Shown here piece by piece: positions 43,095 through 53,824 of a stretch of DNA of 64,000 nt. Both the position numbers and the translations under genes were made by a program. The DNA lies in assembly GCA_030710605.1 (NCBI GenBank), contig CP092875.1:63559404-63623403 (forward strand). The letters run 5' to 3'. Source of the stretch: Cordylochernes scorpioides (Eukaryota > Arthropoda > Arachnida > Pseudoscorpiones > Chernetidae). A model generated the notes under the pieces. The model saw nothing but the letters and a program-made list of their open reading frames with translations. It had not been told where the DNA came from and searched no databases. Numbering within the stretch: position 1 is the first letter of the stretch; each line of letters starts with the position of its first letter.

Positions 43095-44025
43095 TTAGAT
43101 ATGTTTACTTGTCATTAAGATAAAATTTCAGACCAAATTCTGATATTGAAACCTATATCAAACACCCTTATTTCTGATATTGTTATATTATTCAATTATG
43201 TCTAAGGCCCATCAAAAAAAGACAAAAGAATATTGTAAAAGATATATTATAAAAAGCAATTGATTTATAAATATATTTATAAAACTAATGAAAATGAAAT
43301 GGTATGAAGAAGAGATATATTAGTCTAATAAATTGGATAGGAATAAAATTCTATAAAGACATAAAGAACTCAGTATAAAGAAGAATCACGCCACTATAAA
43401 CAGGAACCTGCTCAAAAACAGAGAAACTAAAGTAGAATAGATATTAATAATGTGAAAATTTACTTTTTATTTGCTGAATTAACATAAACCTTATTTCCAT
43501 ATATCCATATATACTTTTTATTATTAATAAATATATTTTACTCCAAAAAGCAGTTTAAATCACGATGGTAAACATACTTTACTGATTTGTTCTATCCAAC
43601 CTTAAAATTAAAGAGCGTTAAAATCTTGCAAATGCAAACAAAATTTAAAAAAAAATTAATTCTAAATATTATAAGAGGAAGTAAACTGGAAAATAAAATT
43701 TCAGTAAACTTAAGAATTGTGTTGTATAATAGAAAAGATAATTTAAATAATTATGGGATCCTTTTATGATGAACGGTTATCTTTTTCATTTGTATTCTTC
43801 CAGTTCGTAATTGTAGGAATATTTTTCAGAATTAATTACACAATCTCTAATAAAAAGATCATGTGTAATTGTATCAGATTGTTTATTTAATTACAATTTT
43901 AACTGTGTATTATCTGTGTTTACAATCTCTTATTGTGTATGTATAATGACGTTCTTGTATTGTAGTTTGACATATTTAATATCGAACAGTTTCATGTTTA
44001 TTTGTTAATAAATAATTGTTTAATT
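43095..44025. other. No recognisable feature
   Basis: Very AT-rich; the short frame at 43587-43769 has no motif. Confidence 0.45.
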
Positions 44026-44027
44026 AG

Positions 44028-44225
44028 AAAGGCATATCTTGGATTAAAATATAATATATTTTATCAATATTTCATTTAGCTGAACGCCAACCTTTTTCAA
44101 AGTATTATAACATATTAATGTGTGTCAACAACAAACTCAACGCCACATTTTGTTGTTAACAAAAAAGGTTGGCGTTCAGGCAACTGAAATATTGGTAAAA
44201 TAAAGATATCTTTATGGATTTCCCT
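44028..44225. repeat. Hairpin MITE (GAACGCCAACC family)
   Basis: Arms: AGCTGAACGCCAACCTTTTT and AAAAAGGTTGGCGTTCAGG, with AATATT at the outer part; centre about CAACGCCACATTTTG. Relatives: 53570-53820 and 62289-62500. The arm has hammerhead-like layout but a badly degraded core here. Confidence 0.65.
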
Positions 44226-44261
44226 ATTTTCATAATAAATAATTGTGTTTCCTAAAACATA

Positions 44262-44650
44262 TACTAACTTATAGTGGAACAGAAATCAGCTGAACATTGA
44301 TTTAGCCTGTTCCTTGATATTTGGCCAACCCAATTTCTTGATAAATCAAGAAAAGCCATTCAAGAACGCGTTTCGCGCTGTTGGCGCTCGTCAGCGTGGA
44401 GAAAGTTGTACCACTGCGACCAAAAAGATTTTTGGTCCCAGAGGTTTCTTGAAAAACCAAGAAATGGGTATTTAAAGCCAAACTTGTGTAAATACGCTTA
44501 AGACATGAAAAAATGATAGAAAAAAATAAAAAGGTCAGGTGTTGATATTATAAATAAAAAGGCATATCCTGACCAAGAGCACATGTGCTCCTGATCAGGA
44601 TATGCCTTTTTTATTTTTAATATCAACACCTGACCTTTTTTTTTTTCTGT
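44262..44650 (-). repeat. Hammerhead-bearing repeat with unit-unit junction (copy E)
   Basis: Read on the minus strand: end of one unit (CACATGTGCTCTTGGTCAGG, ATATGCC), linker AATATCAACACCTGACC, then the start of the next unit (CTATCATTTTTTCATG), its hammerhead region (44358-44399), and its tail to GTTCCACTA. So a head-to-tail junction is preserved. A second inverted copy of the junction at 44590-44650 makes a 130-bp palindrome at 44515-44650. Confidence 0.65.
44358..44399 (-). ncRNA. Hammerhead motif with damaged stem I (copy E)
   Basis: CTGACGA (44394-44388), stem II GCGC/GCGC, GAAA, ACGCGT, T are all intact, but the 3' stem I strand is CTTGA instead of CGTGG, so stem I does not close. Confidence 0.55.
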
Positions 44651-44904
44651 CATATTTTCACTAACTTATATTTAAATACATAACGCTACTATTTAAAGAA
44701 ATAAAATAACTTGACCCACAATATAAAATTGATGTCTTTAGATGGGTTTTTCCCGAATAGGATATTGATCAATACAAAATATAGGCCGGTTCTCTTCTTA
44801 CATTAAAGAATGTGAAACGTCTTATAGGTGTTAATCTATTAGGAATTATAAAGACACAGACTTGCCAACTATATATAAATGTATAACAGTGAGAATAGCA
44901 GCTT

Positions 44905-45365
44905 AATATTGCCACGTGGAAATTTAGGGAAGGCAAACTTGAGGATGAAACATAAATTTATAAAATGAAAGGATTTAAAAGCACGAATGTTTCTTTTATA
45001 CATAATACAAACTTATACTGCCCTTACTGCGATGAAAAAATATATTGGGAGAGCTTGGCTCATCAGTGGTGAACCCTCCCAGCGGTTTAGCCAATTTAAT
45101 CCACCAGACCGCTTCTCAGAGCTCTAATACTGTATTGGACGATTCTGCTTATATACGCAGCACTGAAGGATGACATCTCAGAAATGGTTTTCAAGAAAAC
45201 TATGGACATAAGCTTATTTAAGGACTTAATTTATTTAAGGCAAGAACAAATTATGAAGGATAAACAAAAGATAAGGAATGAGGGAAGTTTACAGAGTAGT
45301 AAAATATAAAAATTAAAAAAATGATACTCTGTTAATACTAGTGTATAAATACTTCGCTACAATAT
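44905..45365 (+). repeat. GATAAGCAATGAGG repeat (copy 4) split by an insertion
   Basis: 44905-44958 (ATTGCCACGTGGAAATTTAG) and 45222-45365 (ATTTATTTAAGGCAAGAAC onward) are the two halves. The 0.26-kb insertion carries TTAAAAGCACGAATGTTTC (also at 25466), CTGCCCTTACTGCGATG and a CTCATCAGTGGTGAACCCTC copy. Confidence 0.6.
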
Positions 45366-45734
45366 TAATAGAGATATAATAATAAATATAGTCCTTCTAT
45401 AATAAATATTAACAAAAGCCTTTTATATTAAACAATACATCACGTCTTATATTGATTAATCCTTGTTTTCACAAAGAACAAACAATAGAAAGAGTACCAA
45501 TAAAGAAATAAGTAATCATCTATGGAAGGTTTTGATGATGAGACATTAAAATCACTAAGTAAATTATAAATATATATATATTCTTTTATAAAGATATTAT
45601 TGAATTATCTTATGAGAATTAGCAAGATAAGTATATATAAACGTTCTTATAGGTAAATGAATCTGAGAAAATCTTTGACTCTAGGAATATAAAACTGTCG
45701 ATTTTTGTGTTTTCCACTACGACTTATATAATAT

Positions 45735-46010
45735 AAGGTTTTGGTCGCAGTGGTACAGCCTACTTCACGTTGACGAGCGCCAAAAGCGCGAAACGCGTTC
45801 GTGGATGGCATTTATTGATTTATCAAGAAATTGGGTTGGCCAAATATCAGGGAATAGGCTAAATCAATGTTTAGTTGATTTCTGTTCCACCAGATGGCGC
45901 TCTACCTTCTGTAAAGCACATGTGCTCCTGGTCAGGATATGCCATTTTTATTTTTGATTTCAACACCTGACCTTTTAACTTTTTTTTCTTTCGTTTTTTC
46001 ATATATATAT
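45735..46010 (+). repeat. Hammerhead-bearing repeat, 5'-truncated, with following junction (copy F)
   Basis: Starts within the unit at TTTTGGTCGCAGTGG, has the hammerhead (45765-45804), the tail CACATGTGCTCCTGGTCAGG and ATGCC, then the linker TTTCAACACCTGACC and the start of a next unit (TTTTTTTTCTTTCGTTTTTTC). Confidence 0.6.
45765..45804 (+). ncRNA. Hammerhead motif, one core change (copy F)
   Basis: TTGACGA (45770-45776) has C3 changed to T. Stem II GCGC/GCGC, GAAA (45790-45793), ACGCGT, T and stem I CACG/CGTG are intact. Probably inactive. Confidence 0.55.
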
Positions 46011-46019
46011 GTAATATTG

Positions 46020-46400
46020 TTGCAATGTGCCTACGTATGGATGAACTGGCAGTCGTGTACGTGAGGCGAATGTTGATGATCTTCCCACACGCGGACAACA
46101 AGAAGCAGAGGCAGGGCTAGATGTTAGCACAAAAAGGGATCGGGGACAGCCCACGGGACAGAGGTAGAGGTCATGACACCAACTTTGATGTTTATCACCG
46201 AGACATGGAGAGACAGACTGCGTGAGAGAGACAGCCTGAAGCGAACTCCCGAGCAACACCTCTAGAACATCTGCTGACCCCCTGTCAAAACTTGTCTTGT
46301 TTTCAGGGGTCGTCTATAAAGAGTCCCTGGGGGGCCGCCCCACATGGGCTTTGGCATTTTCCTCCTTCTCCCCCGCTGTCCCCAGCTGACCGCTATTTGG
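46020..46400. other. GC-rich island without recognisable gene
   Basis: Distinctly GC-richer than the surroundings (for example GGGGGGCCGCCCC near 46330). A minus-strand open frame (46259-45999) is Ser/Cys/Pro-rich with no motif. It contains GTCTATAAAGAGTCCC on the plus strand, TATA-like. Origin unknown. Confidence 0.3.
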
Positions 46401-48880
46401 ATTTTTATTTAGACGTCACCATTTTTAGTTTTTATACAAATAGGGTGTACAGGTTATATTAATAAAGATATAGCGATAAAGATATTGGGGTGGTAGCAAA
46501 TAGAAACTATACATTTTAATAGAAGGTAGGATATTTTAAGGCATCGGCTTTAACTAATTGGGAGATATGTGGCATATACTAAAAGTGACATTATTATACA
46601 GTTTTAAAATATACGATATATATATATACATATATAATTCAACAAAAATTAATTCAACTCAAACCAGAAAAAAAATGCTGATCAAACATTTTTTTAAATC
46701 CTATAATCAATATTGATTGATTTCAATTCAAAGCATCTAAATTTATACAATAACGAGAAGATCTGTAAATATGTCAATTACTTATAAAAGTTCCAAAATA
46801 AGAATATTCTTATATATTACACAGAACCAAAGCACAACGTATCCTATATAGGCTATATAAATGTGGTAGTTATAGAGAGCAATTACCAAGGATTGTGAAT
46901 TGATCCGTGCGGTGGTATAGTACAGGCTGAAGTAGCGTCCAGCCCCAGGGGAACATTTATCAAATTTGGAAAGGGCCATTAGCAACGCTACCTGCCCCAG
47001 ATTATGCCCTCTCTACCTTACTGTAGTATTTTTCTTTAATACTCCTTTCTATACAGCTTAATACATCCGTTTAGAACATAGAGACCACTAAAATTACATT
47101 TATTTAAAGGAACGATTAATAAATTGGTAGCATTATAGAATATCCCCGCATTATTCATTTAAACGGTGGTGAAATGCTTTCAATTTATCGAATGAACTGT
47201 CCATGCAATTGTATGTTATGATCTTGGTATACATTTACCGATTTATATTTACATTAAGTGATAAGATGCTATATTAAATTATATTTTTCTGTAAATGTAT
47301 AAACATTGTACATAAGTGTTTACATATATATATAAATACGTTCCAAGAGTTATAAAATACTTCCACAGAGTATGATTCAATTTTTGACATATAGATGATG
47401 CTCTATGTGCTGTTTAATATATTTTCTAATAGACACTAATGATTGTCTGCTACCTAAATGTGAGTGGACATGTTCAAAGCTGAAATATATGTAAAATTTC
47501 TAAAATTACAAAACTCTCCATTATTTGGTTAAACGCTAGATTTATATATAAGTATGCATACTCAAATACAAACTATATGAGTAAAATGACCACTATGCTA
47601 TCTGGGATTACACTTAAGTAGAATTCATAAGACACTTTATTTGAATAATCGCTCAAGGATATTTAGAAAGGTTCCAGGTCTATGCAACTCTTAAAGAAGC
47701 CATTATATAGAGTGGTCGAGCCAAGAAGCGACAAATCCTCAAAAATGTAAATTTGAAATTATCACCAGTTGTTTCATAGCAGTTCCACACACAGCCAAGA
47801 GTTCTTCTAAACCAAGATACATTCTCAATCATTCTCATAATTATTACCAACCAACGGTACAACAAGATTATATATCCCTCAATACTCGAACTTATATCGT
47901 CCAAATTGATACGGTGAAGTATCTCCACAATACCTAGCCAGGAACTTCTGATTTGGGACGCCTGCCACTCATCGCTGGGGTCACTAGGGGGTAACCACAG
48001 GTGATCCGGGTAGTGGCAAGAAGTTTCGGTTGTTGTCAGCACAGGGAGGAAATCCAGATTCCTTGGAGACCAAACAAGAGGGTTCTTCACTGATGAGCCA
48101 TGTTCGGAAATGTCTTTTTTACGGAGCTGCTAACCAAAATGGATGATTTTTGAGCCCCGATAATGAGCCATGTTCTCCCTTCAATTTCTAATCATAGCAG
48201 GAGAAATGATGTAGAGAAATCATTTTAATTATATATCTTTTAAAAGAACTATAGCGTTAAATATGTTTATTATTTTCATCGTTAGATGGCACTAAGTTAA
48301 TGAATTCTCATATTTAGAAAATGTTGTTTGGATCAAATATTGAGATATGCTTTTAAAGTTGTATAAATTACAGACGTTTTAGTTACGAGTATAGCTTTTC
48401 ACCTTAATAGTAGAGTCGTAAACAGAAAAGACTTTTTAGGCAACATACTTCCATAACTGATGAGACAAGATCACCCAGTAATGTTCATCTTTCGCCTATA
48501 AATTGAAGATATATGACTTGAAAATATAATGTTATTGACGATTATATAATTCGGAATTGTTCACGTCAACAGTAGTGTCGTCTCTTTAGCCACACATTGT
48601 GGTTAAATTTCCTCACGGATTTTGGATTAACTAGAATTAAATTCTGGTTAAAAACATAGATTTTTAAAAACGATTTAATCTTTCAAGTTATTTGTGAATA
48701 CATTTGTTCTATTAATGCATACACAGAAAAGAGTTACTGATATCAGTTTAGTGTGAAGTCAATATTCACTGAAATTGTGAAATATTCTCTCATCATTATT
48801 ACTGCTAATTATTAAGTTAATACCTTTAAAGACAATTTTCTACAACCATCAAATAAAAGATTAAACATATTAAAGAATTT
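46400..48880. other. No gene recognised; one unexplained 136-codon frame
   Basis: AT-rich. The minus-strand frame 48090-47680 (136 codons, MKNPLVWSPRNLDFLPVL at its start) has unusual length for this base composition but no domain I recognise; it starts next to a CTCATCAGTGG-family copy (48070-48110) and may be an old coding relic. Confidence 0.3.
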
Positions 48881-48912
48881 GGCTCATCAGTGGTGAACAC
48901 TACCAGTCATTT
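48881..48912 (+). repeat. CTCATCAGTGGTGAAC repeat, copy
   Basis: TTGGCTCATCAGTGGTGAAC followed by ACTACCAGTCATTTC. Confidence 0.5.
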
Positions 48913-49118
48913 CATTAAGTTTGATTGAATTCACCACTGATAATTGATTCAGTCTTTCAAATACCAGCTAACCTCCATTGGTTAGGGGTTAGTTGTATTT
49001 GAAAATCTACTTATATATTTGCCTTATTCTGTCTGTTTGTCTGTATGTCTGAAGCTCACGGATAGAATGCGCGCCCATTGGCTGCCAGCAAACACGTGAC
49101 CTCCCTGACCGCCCCCCT

Positions 49119-50516
49119 CTAGACAACCCTGTTATCAGCTGTGTGATACATACACCTGTCTATAGCGGCCATTCTAAACAACCCTGTTATCAGCAGTGTG
49201 TTACATCCACCTGTCTATACAGACCACCCTGTCTATAGCGGTCACTTTAGACAACCCTGTTATCAGCTGTGTGATACATACACCTGTCTATACAGACCAC
49301 CCTGTCTATAGCGACCACTCTAGACAACCCTGTTATCAGCTGTGTGATACATCCACCTGTCTATACAGACCACCTGTATATAGCGGCCATTCTAGAAAAC
49401 CCTGTTATCAGCTGTGTGATACATACACCTGTCTATAGCGGCCACTCTAGACAACCCTGTTATCAGCTGTGTGATACATCCACCTGTCTATACAGACCAC
49501 CCTGTCTATAGCGGTCACTTTAGGCAACCCTGTTATCATCAGTGTGTTACATTCACCTGTCTATACAGACCACCCTGTCTATAGCGACCACCCTAGACAA
49601 CCCTGTTATCAGCTGTGTGATACATCCACCTGTCTATACAGACCACCCTGTGTATAGCGGCCATTCTAGATAACCCTGTTATCAGCGTGATACATCCACC
49701 TGTCTATACAGACCACCCTGTATATAGCGACCACCCTAGACAACCCTGTTATCAGCTGTGTGATACATCCACCTGTCTATACAGACCACCCTGTGTATAG
49801 CGGCCATTCTAGATAACCCTGTTATCAGCGTGATACATCCACCTGTCTATACAGACCACCCTGTATATAGCGGCCACTCTAGACAACCCTGTTATCAGCT
49901 GTGTGATACATCCACCTGTCTATACAGACCACCCTGTCTATAGCGGTCACTTTAGGCAACCCTGTTATCAGCAGTGTGATACATACACCTGTCTATACAG
50001 ACCACCCTGTCTATAGCGACCACTCTACAGCTGTGTGATACATCCACCTGTCTATACAGACCACCCTGTCTATAGCGGCCACTCTAGGCAACCCTATTAT
50101 CAGCTGTGTGATACATCCACCTGTCTATACAGACCACCCTGTCTATAGCGACCACTCTAGACAACCCTGTTATCAGCTGCCTGTCTATACAGACCACCCT
50201 GTCTATAGCGGTCACCTTAGGCAACCCTGTTATCATCAGTGTGTTACATTCACCTGGCTATACAGACCACCCTGTCTATAGCGGTCACTTTAGGCAACCC
50301 TGTTATCATCAGTGTGTTACATTCACCTGTCTATACAGACCACCCTGTCTATAGCGGTCACTCCAGACAACCCTGTTATCAGCTGTGTGATACATCCACC
50401 TGTCTATACAGACCACCCTGTCTATAGCGGCCACTCTAGGCAACCCTGTTATCAGCTGTGTGATACATCCACCTGTCTATACAGACCACCCTGTCAATAG
50501 CGACCACCCAAGACAA
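49119..50516 (+). repeat. 73-bp minisatellite inside the Helitron, about 19 units
   Basis: The unit contains ACAACCCTGTTATCAGCTG, TGTGATACATCCACCTGTC, TATACAGACCACC and CTGTCTATAGCGGCCACTC. CCTGTCTATA occurs twice per unit. Units differ by point changes and small deletions (for example near 50030 and 50180). Open frames across it come from the period being one more than a multiple of three only over short runs and are not genes. Confidence 0.9.
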
Positions 50517-50548
50517 CGTTTTTAAAATATATTCGCACTCGGGTAAAC

Positions 50549-50565
50549 CCCGGGCGTTGCCCGGG
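50549..50565 (+). terminator. Helitron 3' hairpin
   Basis: CCCGGGC (50549-50555), loop GTT, GCCCGGG (50559-50565). In Helitrons this hairpin marks the end of rolling-circle transfer. Confidence 0.88.
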
Positions 50566-50642
50566 CCATTCGTCTAGTATAAGATAAACTTATTAGAATC
50601 AACACGCACTCCAGAGCTAGATTTCTTTAACAGTTTTTATTT

Positions 50643-50682
50643 CTCTATCTTTCGGGGGCCAAAATGCCCTTCAACAACAAGA
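50643..50682 (-). ncRNA. Hammerhead-like motif, degraded (N4)
   Basis: Minus strand: TTGTTGA (50677-50671), stem II GGGC/GCCC, GAAA (50653-50650), GATAGAGAA. The first core base and A6 are changed; it belongs with the CTGT variants by its GTTGAAGG...CCCGAAAG frame. Confidence 0.35.
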
Positions 50683-51977
50683 AACCTAACCAGGATTGCT
50701 TGTTGTTTTTAATAAATTGTAAAGGCGGGGATAAGCATGTATTATCAAATAAAATAGAGCGTTAGTCCTCGAATGTAAGACGCTGCATTTCCAGAATAAT
50801 TGAATATATCGAAGTAATAAAGTCAAACCATTTTAACACATCTAAATTTGACCATTGCGGAATAAGGAATAAACTCTCAGAGAGAGAGATATGTATTAAA
50901 AATATTTTAAAACCTAACTTGATATGATTCATAAAATCAAACCTGACATACATTTGATTATTAAAGACATATATAAAAATGACCAAAATATAAACATTTC
51001 AGCGTCGACAACCTAAACAAAATTCCTAGAAAACCCCGAATCCACGATCTTGTATTTAAAATAGAACTTTGTCCCCTATGCAACCACTGAGCTAATAAAA
51101 CACGGTAATATGATAAGATAATGAACTCAACACCCATTGGTTGATCAAGGTCACCTGATAGTTGAGAACCAATCATCAGGCGAATAATATTATAGCATAT
51201 GATTATCGCACAAATAATGATGATATTTCCTTTTTCACCTAGAGATCCTATGTATTGTTATTGGATTAACATTAGAATTGGTTTATTTGAAGATAAGACC
51301 ATTTTAAAATTAAGAATTGATAATTAATTAGTATAATATATTTTTAAAACTACTTAATTAAGTAATCCAATAAATACCTCTCTATGTTTGATATTAATTA
51401 TCCAAAGAAAATATTATCTCAATGAACCATAGAATAGATAAATAAAGGAAATTAATTAGATTATTTCATCATTATAATTAGTTTAATTCTCTTATTAGTG
51501 AAATGTGCTAACATATAGGAATGTAATAGAGCTATTATCAGAGTTTCTAACAAGAACTTAATTTGCTCTCTATTTGTTTATATCTTGAAGACAATTTTGT
51601 GATACGTAAAACAAAAGATCTATGTCAGAACAATCTTAAATGGCTGTTTGAAGCGATATGAATCTTGCCATCATTGGAACAAAGGAGAAGTTGATAAATA
51701 GACTGAAGATATATGTTTAATGGAGCGAATAAGTTGGTTAAAATGGAAATCGCTTCTCCATATTCCCATGTACATATATCTTGCAAGATTTAGTGGAAGT
51801 TATAAATCGATTTGTGTTACTTCTCCTCATCAATTCATAGGTTGGTGGCTGGCTGGCTATTCTTGTGCCAGAGCTATCGTAGAGTCTTCGTCTGAAATGG
51901 CCCATGAATTCCATTCTCAAGCTATCTCCGCCTATCTTAATATATCCTTCAGTTATTTATATGTAATTCTACTGTGA

Positions 51978-52184
51978 ATTCGAAACTATTATAGAAGGGT
52001 ATGATTCCTTTAAAAACGAAACAAATTCTATTCCCTTTACTGCAATGGAAAAATTAATGGGAGGGCCTGGCTCATCAATGGTGAACCCTCCCAGCGGTCA
52101 GTTTAATCTACCATTGCTGTAAGGGCAGTAGAAATTGTTTAATTTTTAAAATAATCATACGCGTCTATAATAAATAGAAATTTT
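51978..52184. mobile_element. MITE with 65-bp terminal inverted repeats (TAGACGCGTATGATT family)
   Basis: The left arm starts AAACTATTATAGAAGGGTAT and holds TCCCTTTACTGCAATGG. The right arm ends CATACGCGTCTATAATA and holds CCATTGCTGTAAGGGCAG. The centre is a CTCATCAATGGTGAACCCTC repeat copy, so one repeat sits inside another. Confidence 0.75.
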
Positions 52185-52213
52185 GCCGGGAGGATATTAA
52201 TCTAAAGAGACAA

Positions 52214-52320
52214 AGGTCGCCTCTCCCGTCAAAATAGACGTCAAAACTAAACGCCATCTATTGACCGTCGCCGCAACTAGCGGCCTCAGGTCGGTGACAA
52301 GCCACAACCCCAGCTAGCGT
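52214..52320 (-). repeat. GTGGCTTTGTCACCGAC-family repeat inserted in a MITE
   Basis: Nearly the same as 38908-39012. Bounded on the right directly by AGCGTCTATAATAGTTTTGG, part of the CGCGTATGATT MITE, indicating nesting. Confidence 0.65.
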
Positions 52321-52703
52321 CTATAATAGTTTTGGATTTTCATAACAGATGGCGCTCTAAAGCATCATAATTTAATTCTACTGTCCAAAAAGCTTATGTC
52401 CATAGTTTTCTTAAATACCATTTCTAAAATTCCACCCTTCATTGTAGCATATAAAAGCAGAATAATCCAATAAAGTATTAGAGCTCTAAAAGGTGGTCTG
52501 GTAGATTAAATTGACTGTATCGCTGGAAGGTTTCGAGGGCCTTAGAACTATTTATATAAATACATTAATCGTTGGAACACTATTTTAAACCCCTAACTCA
52601 TCAGTAGTGAACCCTTCCAGAGCTGTTTCGCCAGTATTATTGTTGAGATAATAGTAGTAATTATTCATGATAAAATTATGAAAAAAGTATTAAAATTACA
52701 AAT

Positions 52704-52820
52704 ATATTCTCACAATGAGTATCTTTTTTATTTAAAAAACGCTAGCTTTCGCTCTGAAGAGCGATTAACGCTTGAAAGCTAGCGTTTGTTAAATAAAAAA
52801 GGTACTCATTGTGAGAATAT
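52704..52820. repeat. Perfect-arm palindrome with CTGAAGA...GAAA core
   Basis: Arms ATATTCTCACAATGAGTA and TACTCATTGTGAGAATAT, then TTTTTTATTTAA, ACGCTAGCTTTC/GAAAGCTAGCGT. The centre reads CTCTGAAGAGCG, ATTAACGCTT, GAAAGCTAGCG. CTGAAGA, a GCG/CGC stem II and GAAA are present, but two extra T before GAAA spoil the fold. Confidence 0.65.
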
Positions 52821-53419
52821 TTTTATAATTTAAGTAGTAATTATACAAGGAGTTATAATTATTTGCATCTCTATACTTCCATCCCTGGAATATGCTAATT
52901 GTTCCGTCAAGGGGTAAATTCTGACTTCTTCCAGAACTAGCTATATATATTGTGTCAGCGTTTCATCTTGATGGATCATATATTCTAGAAACTTATATAC
53001 AGAACAAAAAAAAAAACATTTTAGATTTTTTATATTGTTTAGCACGAGAGGAGTACATTGAAATGTATTTATGAACACCAATAATTCGAAGAGCAGCACT
53101 AGAGTTTCCTCAAGGTTGCTGTTACTACAACAAAGACATAGTTTAAGTCCGTTGTATATTCGTCTCTATATATAGCTACAATTTATATAAATTTTCTCAA
53201 AATGTCGCTTCAATTCGCATATGATATGATATGATAAACAGAGAAAAGTCTAAGAGCGTTGAAACGCTTGATATAAGTGGACTAGACAAAATCATACCTC
53301 CAGGAAATGCGTCATGTAGTTATCGATTTGCTTCTTGGCCTCTATGGTAAATTCAGCTACATATCTGTGAAGCGATAATAACCCTATAATGTCTACTATA
53401 TATGAAAAATATACTCATA

Positions 53420-53460
53420 TACTCCTGTAGAAGGATTTATAATACCCGAAAGCTTGAGAG
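53420..53460 (+). ncRNA. Hammerhead-like motif, CTGT variant (N5)
   Basis: CTC (53422-53424), CTGTAGA (53425-53431), weak stem II AGG...CCC, GAAA (53448-53451), GCTT, GAG (53456-53458). Stem I CTC/GAG closes. A6 is T. Confidence 0.4.
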
Positions 53461-53569
53461 AATATATTAAAAAAAGCAAAAAACACTTATCCTCGGAGGC
53501 CGTTTTTTATTATTTCTACTATATATAATATAATATCGTTCTGAAAATAGAGCAATCCATACTTAAATC

Positions 53570-53820
53570 ATTAGATAGTAAAAAGGCATATATAGGATTT
53601 AATAAAAGATTTATTTGCCAATATTTCGGCTGGCTGAACGCCAACCTTTATCAAGGCATTACATTTTTGTATACACAAATTCAGCGCCGCATGAGTATGA
53701 GTAGTATGAGTTTGTGTATGCAAAAATGTAATGCCTCGATAAAGGTTGGCGTTCAGCCAGTCGAAATATTGGCAAATAAATATTTTTTAAAATCCAATAT
53801 ATGCCTTTTTACTATCTAAT
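53570..53820. mobile_element. Long-hairpin MITE (GAACGCCAACC family), best copy
   Basis: Arms of about 115 bp: TTAGATAGTAAAAAGGCATA/TATGCCTTTTTACTATCTAA, then CCAATATTTCGGCTGGCTG/AGTCGAAATATTGG and AACGCCAACCTTTATC/GATAAAGGTTGGCGTT. Each arm, read outward, gives GCC, TTGATAAA (or TCGATAAA), GGTTGGC/GCCAGCC stem II, GAAATATT, GGC: hammerhead order with a changed first box. Non-coding. Confidence 0.75.
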
Positions 53821-53824
53821 ATTA

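Larger units (their letters stand above)
49006..50577 (+). mobile_element. Non-autonomous Helitron (1572 bp)
   Basis: The 5' end is TCTACTTATATATTTGCC, preceded by A (49005). The 3' end is CCATTCGTCTAG, followed by T (50578), so insertion between A and T is kept. A GC hairpin lies 12 nt before the end (50549-50565). These three traits define canonical Helitrons, which move by a rolling-circle mechanism and make no target duplication. The interior has about 110 bp of unique sequence (49025-49118), then a minisatellite. There is no Rep/helicase, so it depends on an autonomous partner elsewhere. Confidence 0.88.

Noticed and set aside
45999-46259. Minus-strand 86-codon frame in the GC-rich island
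   Set aside because: No homology that I can recognise; GC-rich sequence gives long frames by chance.
47680-48090. 136-codon frame as a host gene
   Set aside because: No motif, no conserved neighbours, and its start overlaps a dispersed repeat; kept only as an unexplained frame.
49196-50500. Open frames with repeated YRPPCL-type peptides
   Set aside because: By-products of the 73-bp minisatellite; no start context and no domain.
49119-50516. Regular repeats that could be taken for a CRISPR array
   Set aside because: The whole 73-bp unit is repeated with no unique spacers, and it lies inside a Helitron in a eukaryotic genome.
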